In this document: in pieces, positions 55,709 through 64,000 of the stretch
Numbering within the stretch: position 1 is the first letter of the stretch
Layout: each line of letters begins with the position of its first letter
Assembly (NCBI RefSeq): GCF_018446385.1
Contig: NC_055990.1
Coordinates: 29,535,891-29,599,890 of the forward strand
DNA: 64,000 nucleotides
Direction: 5' to 3'
From: Zingiber officinale
Taxonomy: Eukaryota > Streptophyta > Magnoliopsida > Zingiberales > Zingiberaceae
Translations under genes and position numbers: made by a program
Notes under the pieces: model-generated
Database searches by the model: none
Seen by the model: only the letters and a program-made list of their open reading frames with translations
What the model was told of the DNA's origin: nothing

Positions 55709-56963
55709 ATGGCTCCTCGGTAAAATATTCTTCCCCTCTCTAAAATATTTTTTTTGTTTTGTTGTTGTCTTCTAAATTTTTTAATATATATTCTTTATAT
55801 ACAGTAAGAAACGAACAAATACTGGTGCTGGACCCTCCAATGCTAGTGCAGACCCTAGGTTTCCCACAGACGAACTTAGGATTAAATTTGAGTCCACCAT
55901 CTATAAGGCCATTAGGACTACCTGCATAGATAGAGCGTTCTTCCTAAGGTCATGTCCCTCTGCCTTAGAGGTTATAGGCCACTACAATTTAAGGAACCTT
56001 GTAGAGTGTACCAGTCCAATAAACATAAGTCTATGTGCCGAATTTTGCAATAACTTAGTAAAAGTAGATGACTTCACCTATACCACTAGGGCAGCAGGCA
56101 CTGATATAGTATTTTCCCCTACGACTATCAGAGAGTTTTTAGAATTGCGTCCTTCTACTTGCCCCTTTTTGTGCTATCCTCCGAAGGACCTACCGTTCGA
56201 CGATCCCTACTCACATATTACTCTCGATACGATGTATTCGTATTTTTTTGGGGGAGAGAGAGATCCCACTGTGACACAGTTTAGGTCAGTAGAACTTAGA
56301 GTCCAGGACTACGCTCTTTATAGGGTTGTAGTTCTTTGCATTTTACCACTGACCACTCGGGACATCGCTGTGATGCGCCCATTCCACTCATTCCTACTTT
56401 ATGCCCTGATTCATAGATTGGAGATTGACATTAGCCTACATATCTTCTCCACCATCATTTACGCAGCCGGATACGTGACTGACAGTCGAGTCCATATGCC
56501 ATTTGGTCACATTCTGACAGCCTATATGTCCTCACTGCACATTGATGTCACTAGAGGAGACGTGGCCCATATGACCGAGTTCGATGTTATATCCTCTCGG
56601 AACTTTTCCCTAGCCGGCATCCAGGTAGATAGAGATGACGGGACTATGACTTGGCGGAGGGGGGCACAGCACCAGCCCGATCCAGACGCACAGATGGACG
56701 AGTTCATGCTCGCACTATTTCCGGAGGAAGCCGCACCGGCTCCACCACCACCCCCACCACGACGCGCTCCCCGCACACTAGCCGACCGTATGACCGGACT
56801 AGAGAGAGCCATGGCGAGTCTCCAGCAGGAGAACTCCGATTTTCATCGGGACATACGGCGAGAGGTTGCCGAGTTGCGAGCTGCCGGGGACACCCGCCAC
56901 ACTGAGCTGATGACACTTCTTCGATCCTTGGGATCTGGACCACCCCCTTCATCATCTCAGTAG
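55709..56963 (+). CDS. Second gene of element B: plant transposon-type domain protein, one intron
   Basis: Exon 1 (55709-55719) encodes MAP plus two bases; an 85-bp intron (55720-55804; GTAAAA to TACAG) follows; exon 2 (55805-56963) starts RKKRTNTGAGPSNA and is open to TAG, 389 residues in all. The central part (about 45-260) resembles the putative plant transposon protein domain (PF20167-like): NLVECTSPINISLCAEFCNN, then a FSPTTIREFLEL step, ILPLTTRDIAVMRPFHSFLL and IIYAAGY. A Pro run (315-322) precedes a likely coiled coil (329-379). The function of this domain is unknown; it is found in many plant retroelements. Exon 2 alone looks headless, and splicing gives a clean MAPRKKR start, which supports the intron. 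It is not Pol or a known envelope. Confidence 0.8.
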
Positions 56964-58170
56964 CTTTAGTGATGACCTACTTCTGTAGCTACGCTATTTG
57001 TAAAATATTTTGGATTTATCTAGTGACATTTCAAACTTACATTGAATATGTTCTTGCTCAATAGACTAGGAAATTTCAAAAATCCTTTCAAAAAATAATT
57101 TTATCAACTTATAGGCTAAACTTGTGTGCTTTCAAAATTTCCATTTTTAGACTTTCAAAAACAGTTTTTGGCCTTAGACTAGGTTTACATCCTTAGAAAG
57201 CATGTACCCATAGGTTGAGTTCTTGAGCATCTCACCAACACCCTAGGATTACCTTGCTTGTGTTTGACAAACATAGAAAGGGGTGAGATGCATAGGCCAT
57301 CTGTCTGGACTTAAGATGCTTATTTCAGTGCATCAGTATAAGTCTGGACGTTAAATATAAATCAAATATTAATCAGATTAAAAGTTCATCAGTCAAGTCA
57401 AACACTGACTGATTACAATTAACTTAATCTGACTAACCTAGTGAAAACTACTGTCTTATGATAGTTAGTTAGTACCTAATTGGTTAGACAGCTGGTTGAA
57501 GATAGGTATCAAATTCAGGGGGAGAAATATAACTATTTAGTTTCACAAATTAAGTTTTAAACTTAATTTTGAAAATCAAAGTTTAATAATCTGTTTAAAA
57601 TTGTGAAAATTTTAAACTCACAAAATTTGTTTAACCTTTCAAGTATTTTAAACCATGATTTTTAATCTAATATTTTTTAAACTTTGAAAAATTTGATTTT
57701 GAAAAACATATTTTAATACACCCTTGAAAACTAAAAGTAAAGATTTAAACTTAATCTTACTTAATTTGAAAGATAAATTGAGCTTTCTCAATATTAGTTT
57801 CCTTGATTTTGAAAATTGAATCTTAAACACCTAGTGTTGAAAAATAAATTAGTTTTGAAAAATAGACCTTTCAAACTTAGTTTTGGAATTTCGGTTTTGA
57901 AAACTTATGTTTAAGTAGCATTTCAAAGTTAATCTGATCTTTTCTTGGATTTAAAAACTCAGTTATTTTTCAAAGTCTTATTGTTTTCAGTAATTCTCAC
58001 TATGTGTGTTTACCCTCGATTTTTGATGTATGCCAAAGGGGGAGGGTTAGGTTGGTTAAGTTAGAGCAACTTAATCAAACTAAAAAAAAAAAAACTAACT
58101 TAAACCTTAAAAATCATGCTTGATTCTTGCATATTTTTTTCACTAACTTAACCAGGTTGTCATTCCATCA
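56964..58170 (+). other. Non-coding 3' part of element B
   Basis: AT-rich, with TTTTGAAAA-type phrases but no tandem order and no recognised domain. A GGGGGAG purine motif occurs near 57518, another near 58038 and the terminal tract at 58171. Confidence 0.5.
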
Positions 58171-58183
58171 AAAAGGGGGAGAT
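58171..58183 (+). other. Polypurine tract of element B
   Basis: AAAAGGGGGAGAT directly before the 3' LTR, identical to the tract of element A. Confidence 0.92.
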
Positions 58184-59310
58184 TGTTGGTGCGGTTAGCA
58201 CTAACGGTCTAACTCAGGTTTTGATGAATGACAAATCAGGTTAAGTTAGGTTTGTTGTTGTCTGAGACTTTTATCAAGTGTGCAGGAAAAGTCCAGCTAG
58301 GTCGACGGACCGACCGGTGGCGAGAAGTCCAAGCGGTCGACGGGCTGAGGCGAGAAGTCCAGCTTGGTCGACGGATCGACCGGATAGCTGGCGAGAAGTC
58401 CAGACGACGTGACCGGATAGTTGGCGAGAAGTCCAAGCGGTCGACGGCCGACCGGACGCTTGGCGAGAAGTCCAGACGGGTCGACGGGCTGACCGGACGT
58501 CTGGCAGGTAAGTGAGGTAAGTCACTGGAGGGGAGTGACTGCGAGGACGCGTTCCCGGGAAGGGGACATTAGGCGTCGATCCGGCTTAGATCCATTTCGG
58601 ATATCTAAGTCGAGATCGTGACTAGATTCCGGTCTCGGAAAGACGGAATCTAAGTCATACTTTTTCTCATCTATAAAACTGTGCTAACATTCTTTTGCTG
58701 CAGGGTACATTTGCCTCGGACTAACCTTTTCTTGCAGGAGAAGGACTTTCCGGAGAAGAGGGGTCCGGGCGCCCGGAGGGGATCCGGGCGCCCGGAGGTC
58801 CGGGCGCCCGGAAGGGATCCGGGCGCCCGGAAGGCAAATTTCATCCAGCCGAGTCGTCGCCACGTGGAGCATCATGGTTTGTGCAGCTACGTCACATTCC
58901 AGGCGCCCGGAAGGGATCCAGGCGCCCGGGACAGCATATAAAAGAAGCCTCAGGCAGAAGCTTCAGAATCAATCATCGACTGAGAACTTTCGACTGCTGG
59001 TCCCGCTGCTCTACGTTCCTGCGACGCTAACAAAGCTCCGACAAAGTGCTTCTTCGTTTTTGGTTAATTTTCTTGTCGGTATTACTTTGTTTCATTAAGC
59101 ATTTCCTGTATTCATTTTGTAATTATTATCGAATTGCTAGTGATTGCCCAACGAAAGTGGTCAAGGACCACGGGCCTTCGAGTAGGAGTCGTCACAGGCT
59201 CCGAACGAAGTAAAAAACAACTGTGTCTACTTTACTTTTCCGCTGCGCTAATACTCTATATTTTCGAATCGATATTCACCCCCCCCTCTATCGAACCTAT
59301 CGGTCTTACA
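58184..59310 (+). repeat. 3' LTR of element B (1127 bp)
   Basis: Matches the 5' LTR over most of its length. Its hairpin chain (58290-58505) is shortened and broken, while the GGGCGCCCGG block (58762-58835) has two extra copies. Confidence 0.95.
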
Positions 59311-59893
59311 GACTTTTCTTTCATGCCAAGTATCCAGTCAATCCTTTGACCTACTTGGACTTCCCAGCACCAGATGTCCGATCATCCTTGATCCATCTGG
59401 ATTTTCCCTTGCCTGGCTTCACTCACCAGGACTTTCACCTAGCTTCACTCACTAGGGTTTTCCATCTACCTAGCTTCACTCACTAGGACTTTCACCTGGC
59501 TTCACTCACCAGGATTTCCATCTGCCTAGCTTCACTCACTAGGACTTTCACCTGGCTTCACTCACCAGGATTTTTCATCTGCCTAGCTTCACTCACTAGG
59601 ACTTCCTTCTGCCTGGCTTCACTCACCAGGACTTCCTTCTGCCTGGCTTCACTCACCAGGACTTTTCTTCTGCCTGGCTTCACTCACCAGGACTTTTCTT
59701 CTGCCTGGCTTCACTCACCAGGACTTTCATTTTGTCTAACATCCCAGTTAGGACTTCCCAGTCAAGTATCCAGTCAACCTTGACCTACTTGACTCTTCTT
59801 CAATCAATATCTTATTGTCAAACATCTAAACCCAAACCAAGACTCAGCTTGGTTACCCAGGTCAACCTTGACCTGAGGGATATTGCACCAACA
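59311..59893 (-). repeat. 5' LTR of element A, part 2
   Basis: Resumes after the second GACTT copy and ends CACCAACA at the TTCAG duplication. It contains the best-preserved mini-hairpins of the CTTCACTCA type (59415-59725), alternating CCTAG/CTAGG and CCTGG/CCAGG arms. Confidence 0.95.
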
Positions 59894-60180
59894 TTCAGCT
59901 CGTTAACGTTCGTGAATGTTCACGGACCATATTTATTAATAAAACTCTTTTCAGCATACTAAATAAACTACAAAATAAAATATATAAATAAATTTAAATT
60001 ATCAAGCTCAATAACCAATCAAATAACTAAAAATTTCAAATAATCAAATAAGCTTGAATTGAGAACTCGATAACATCTAAATGAATCAAGCTCGGACCAA
60101 ACTCAAGTCAAGCTTGAATTGAGAGTTCGATGGTATCTAAACGAACCAAGTTCAAACCAAACTTTAAATAAGCTCATAAA

Positions 60181-60361
60181 GCCCTCAGGGTGTAGCACAA
60201 ACGGTGGACACATGACATCTTTAGCATAAAGACCAAGGATCGATTTTCAAGAACTGACGACCTGAGGTTTACCCCACCATGTGTTTGACGCCTGCATGTA
60301 CCTCCCTCCATATCCGTGAGGTTGGCACTAGGGGAGCCGTTAATGTAACGGATCTATATTT
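60181..60361 (+). mobile_element. tRNA-derived SINE with 18-bp target duplication
   Basis: TTTAAATAAGCTCATAAA occurs at 60163-60180 and again at 60362-60379. Between them GTGTAGCACAAACGGTGGAC fits a pol III A box and GGATCGATTTTC a diverged B box, in the style of the plant Au SINE family, ending in a T-rich tail. It sits inside the small DNA transposon and is therefore younger. No coding. Confidence 0.9.
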
Positions 60362-60533
60362 TTTAAATAAGCTCATAAAAAAAAATAAACCAAGCCAAGT
60401 TTGAACAATCATTTCAAAAGTTTGGTTCTTTTTAAGCTTGACTTGGTTCAGTTCGATTATCTTATCAAACAATTTTGACACCCCAAATCTTAGCTTGACT
60501 CAACTTGTTTATAGCCCTACTAATGGTTAGGAC

Positions 60534-60981
60534 TAGGGGTATAAATGAATTGAGTCGGCTCGCGAGCTTTTCGAATCCGCTTGAAAAATCTTCGATTCAT
60601 ATTCGAATTTATCGAATTCAAGCCAAACTCGAACATGTTCGAATTTTTTTTCGAACCGAACTCGAACCCAAATTATATTGTTCGATAGTTTGCGAGCCGC
60701 TTACGAACCTTAATATTTTATTAATATAAGTTAAATATATATTAAATAAATAATTTTTGAGCCTTTTGAGTATCTATTTTGAGCAATAATCTGAATAGTC
60801 TGCGAACATGTTTTAATTTTTCAACCTGAACTCGAACATGAGTCATAATTCAAACGAACAAAAAATTTTAAAATTTTCGAGCTTCGAATCGAGTTTGAAC
60901 TCAAATATACCTATTTCGAGCCGAATTCGAGCCTTAGATTTTTCTACATATTCGATTCGATTTGATTCGTTTACACCCCTA
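60534..60981. mobile_element. MITE (hAT-like) with terminal inverted repeats
   Basis: The left end TAGGGGTATAAATGAATTG is matched by the reverse complement of the right end, TAGGGGTGTAAACGAATC. GTTAGGAC (60526-60533) and ATTAGGAC (60982-60989) are 8-bp flanks with one mismatch, hAT-like. The interior is rich in TCGAA/TTCGA words (ACTCGAACATG). No coding. Confidence 0.82.
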
Positions 60982-60989
60982 ATTAGGAC

Positions 60990-62939
60990 GGTCTAATAAT
61001 TATATAAATAACTATTTAAAGTCATTTTAACTCATTTAAAATAATTTTAATGAAGTTTATTTATTTTCACTAAATTGATAAATAGTATGTTGATATAATA
61101 ATATTTAATTTTATTAAAATAAACAAATATTTTTTATCATTAAAATAAGGGATATTTTTGATACAAACATATATAGTGGAGCGTATTTTATGTGTGTTTT
61201 TAAACCCTTTTAATTTTGCCTATCTTATGTTAATGTTGAGATTGAAAAGTTTTTTTTGAAAGTAGGTTCTGTCTCTTTGTTGCTTCCAAACACCAACTTT
61301 CCGTGCCATTTTTTAAAAAAAATGTTTGATGAATTTCGATCTGCCAATTAAACAAAGGAAAGAAAACAAACAAGGTAAACATTCACAAACTCGGAGAGGT
61401 AAAGTGCAAAGTTTGAAAATTCTAAGAGGCAAATTAAAATGTTTCCAATGATATTACAAATATATATTATTATTACTACATTTAAATAGAGCCTAGACAA
61501 ATAAAATAGAAAAAAACAATAAATTAATAAATTTCGATCAAATAAAGTAGGAGATTTTTGTTCTCCAGTCCCTTTTATTTCCTACCATTTCTTTTGCCTA
61601 ATCAAATGTGCAGTTCAGGCAGATTTTTTAAAGAGTTTATGAACAAAAATTAAAGAAAAAAGCTCTAACTATTATATAGGTAAGTTTGAGTTTTATAGTT
61701 TAAAAACGATAGTAAAATCTTAAATTTATTTTTTCTCTCTCAAAATTAATAACATGGCCGGAGCAAAAGTTATAGAGATCTTTTAATTATTAAAAGAATA
61801 ATAAATTTTTAAGATGATATTGAGGTGATATATATATATATATATATATTAAATATTCTAAATTCTACTATTAAATATATTTTTGCTTTTTTTTAATAAA
61901 ATAAAGAGAGAGAAATTATCAGATAAATCTCCTTACAGTATCCTCTTTCAACGAAGGATAATTAAGATTGTAGATATTTAGAGAAATCGTGTAGATGAAA
62001 TTGTTATGGTCAACAATAATTTAAAGATAAAAAAGAGGAACATTGCCATTTGTTTTCTACTCTATCTGATTTATTGCGTGGTCAGCAAATTAAATGTTCT
62101 CACAATTATTTATTGTACATGTTCCATTTGGGACCGAGTTTTGAGTAGTTGGATCGGACCTTGTCCATCAGATTTTGTATTTATAATGTTTAATAATAAC
62201 TATATATTTATATATAATCTTGAATTTTCGTTTTTTTTAAAATGTGCTATATTAATGTAAAGTCTTGATCAAAGCCAAGGTTTCTATTTTCTCTCTAAAA
62301 TTATACATCGGCTATACATTTACAATGTTAATTATTATCGATGAATTAAAATTTAAATGCGAGTTGTATTCTCAGGCGTTGCTTCATTTCTTAGGCGTTG
62401 CCTTAAACCTTCATTGTGGACAAATTTGACTTTTAAGACATGATAAAATTAAGAAAACGCGTATGCATACGTACTTTATTTTGGTCAACGTGCATGAAAA
62501 ATATAGATATTTCTATTCTCAACTATTAGCCACCAATGTCATACTCCCCAGCGGTCGGCAAAAGGAGACTACGCCTAATCTCATTATCATCACTTTGTCA
62601 TCTACTCTTACTTAGTCACTCTTGTAAACATAAAAAAAAAAGAATTATAGTCAAATGTTTTTAGTTGACACTATGGTACAGTTTAGCCTCCTCTAATTTT
62701 AGGAGTAATCAATTTGGTCTCCTACAAAAGATTTCTACCGATTATTAAGAATAAATTAGGAAATAGCGTTCATCAAACTTGTTATTGAATTTAATTTATT
62801 TTTGATTCCTATTTTTAGATTTAGCGAATTCAATTCATAGTTATCAAACGCATCCTTAAATTATATAACCTCTAATTCGATAAATTTGGTCAAATTTGTA
62901 ATAATTATTGATGCAAGGGGGGAGATTAAAAAAGCGACC
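60990..62939. other. AT-rich intergenic DNA, nothing recognised
   Basis: No gene or element recognised. A TA microsatellite lies at about 61828-61849, and GGCGTTGCTTCATTTCTTAG-type words repeat near 62373-62400. Confidence 0.5.
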
Positions 62940-63286
62940 TATTCGACTCGTCTATAACCGATTCGGACGAGTCGAGTCCGACTCACTTCTCCCCATCCGA
63001 GTCGCCGTCTTTTTCCTCCCCCTTCTGCCGGGTTCCATCTCCCCGGATCGCATCCCGCCTTCCTCTTCCTCATACTCTTTCTCTCCTTCACCCCATTTCG
63101 ACGTAGGCGGATCTCGAGGTTGAGGACGACTCTCCGGCGAAGTCGTTCCGCACTGAGTTCCGAGGACAATCCTGGTTCTTTCGTCCTACTGGCACTCTTT
63201 TCTCGCAGTTTCCGATCTCGTCGTGCTTGAACCTGCACGGGAGGCCGTCGTTTGCGTTCCATGGTCGATCTAGCTTCCGTCTCCAG
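62940..63286 (+). other. Likely first exon (5' leader and first codons) of a gene leaving the window
   Basis: The sequence turns C/T-rich and GC-richer than its surroundings, as monocot leaders do. CCATGG places an ATG at 63261, followed by codons MVDLASVS and then a splice donor (CTCCAG before GTTAGA) at 63287. Eight codons do not allow family assignment. Alternatively the exon is wholly non-coding; the longer open frame over 63130-63286 lacks an ATG. The transcript start is not visible. Confidence 0.45.
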
Positions 63287-64000
63287 GTTAGAGTCATTAC
63301 TTTTAGGGATTACAACTGGTTGAACATTCTAGTCCCGTGCTATTTCTATGAGACAATTTTGATCTTGTGATAATCAACTACGAACATTTACTAGTTTAGT
63401 TTGAGCCATTACTTTTACTGAATCAAACATGATCGAGCTGTTCATTCGCTCATTCTCGATCCAAAAAGGGGGCTATTCTCATGGCGCATCTGATTTTCAA
63501 GTTTAGTGCTCGAATTAGTTGTTTACAACTACTTTTCCATCCAACGTGATCTTTTTAACTTCATTGAGCTGTTCATCCACTCATTCTTGATTCAATGAGG
63601 GATCTTGTTGTGGCACATCTTATTTTGAATAGTGTTCATTCAAACATTTTAACTTATTGAGCTGATCATTCACTTCATTTTGAAATCTAGCTATCAAATT
63701 ATATTACTATTGCTGTTATACTACATCGAATGCACAGCTTCTACTGCTCCTAGCTTTGTTGTTCTTACTATTCTCATAACCATCTAAGAAACTTTTCTGA
63801 AAGTAATGCATTGATGGCTGAACTAGTTTCATATTAGCTATTGAATGTTAATGGAGTGCACATAATCTACATTTGTACCTTTCTTCTTTCACACCTTTTG
63901 ACATTGTTGCATTTCATCTTCAACTCAGTGTCCAGACTCTTCATTTCAGAATTACTTGTGTTTTGACTTATCTATTCCTCCCACTATGAACACTCATGAT
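63287..64000 (+). other. Probable first intron, running off the window
   Basis: T-rich sequence with no open frame or element; it contains diverged repeats of the type GAGCTGTTCAT(C/T)C(A/G)CTCATTC (63436, 63565). No acceptor can be chosen with confidence. Confidence 0.35.

Larger units (their letters stand above)
50677..59310 (+). mobile_element. Non-autonomous LTR retrotransposon B with gag and a spliced second gene, TSD GACTT
   Basis: LTRs 50677-51775 and 58184-59310 begin TGTTGGTGCGG and end CGGTCTTACA. GACTT flanks both sides (50672-50676, 59311-59315) and interrupts the A LTR, so B is younger than A. It has a tRNA-Met primer site and a purine tract, gag, a 1.3-kb AT-rich tandem array, and one further gene. 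No protease, integrase, RT or RNase H is visible. Similar LTR ends, primer site and hairpin layout place A, B and two solo LTRs in one lineage. Confidence 0.96.
43901..59893 (-). mobile_element. Non-autonomous LTR retrotransposon A (Gag only), TSD TTCAG, split by element B
   Basis: Starts TGTTAGGACC and ends CACCAACA on the plus strand, with TTCAG on both sides (43896-43900, 59894-59898). Minus-strand orientation follows from primer site, purine tract and gag. Without B it is about 7.4 kb. The interior (45353-49681) has one gene, gag, and no protease, integrase, RT or RNase H, so it would depend on another element's enzymes. Confidence 0.95.
43737..60519. mobile_element. Small DNA transposon (hAT-like MITE) split by element A and a SINE
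   Basis: TAGGGTTATAAATAAACTAAG occurs at 43737 and again at 43759; the reverse complement of the right edge (60500-60519) reads TAGGGCTATAAACAAGTTG. Between them, excluding element A and the SINE, remain about 600 bp rich in AAGCTTGAATTGAGA and TTCGA-type phrases (59995-60500). The style matches the neighbouring MITE at 60534-60981. The duplicated left end and the missing target duplication leave the left border open. Confidence 0.55.

Noticed and set aside
55495-55743. Frame of 82 codons just before the second gene of B
   Set aside because: It starts with GTG, runs through palindromic GGGCGCC repeats and overlaps the exon 1 start in another frame; no domain.

Overview
This is a window of plant nuclear DNA, very probably from a monocot. 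The evidence is GT-AG introns, several LTR retrotransposons with plant-type primer sites, tRNA-derived SINEs, CACTA and hAT transposons, an endogenous pararetrovirus, and one host gene with high G+C coding sequence in AT-rich surroundings. A ginger/banana-type (Zingiberales) genome would fit, but that is a guess from general character and not from a diagnostic match.

Only one host gene looks intact: an SMXL protein of the SMAX1/D53 class on the minus strand (39825-42768, one 103-bp intron), a transcriptional repressor of karrikin/strigolactone-type signalling. A broken 5' piece of an FGGY-family sugar kinase gene lies at 16474-16849. A likely first exon of another plus-strand gene lies near the right edge (donor at 63287).

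Nearly everything else is nested mobile DNA. Insertion order can be read from target-site duplications (TSDs). (1) CACTA end at 531-903. (2) Solo LTR 2295-3999. (3) Minus-strand pararetrovirus remnant, about 4000-8655, cut by solo LTR 6782-7910 (TSD TAAAC). (4) Decayed hAT transposon 9835-15596 carrying a complete TRIM element 11095-11819 (TSD CTAAC) and a solo LTR 12169-13625 (TSD ATCGT). (5) Ty1/copia element C 17865-35887 (TSD GCGGC), with a plastid ndhF fragment in its integrase (31040-31267) and Ty3/gypsy element D 22042-29958 (TSD AAAGT) in its gag; D holds about twenty 64-bp tandem repeats. (6) SINE 36006-36214. (7) A small DNA transposon, 43737-60519, invaded by LTR element A 43901-59893 (minus, TSD TTCAG). 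A's 5' LTR was in turn invaded by element B 50677-59310 (plus, TSD GACTT). (8) A SINE at 60181-60361 and a MITE at 60534-60981.

Elements A and B encode Gag but no recognisable polymerase, so they look non-autonomous. B also carries a second gene, readable only after removing an 85-bp intron. The most striking signal is that the LTRs of A, B and solo LTRs 2295-3999 and 6782-7910 are built from chains of short hairpins whose stems change on both arms together while loops and linkers stay constant. A second hairpin family built on GATCGATC, covarying in the same way, occurs in A. This is the best candidate in the window for something undescribed.
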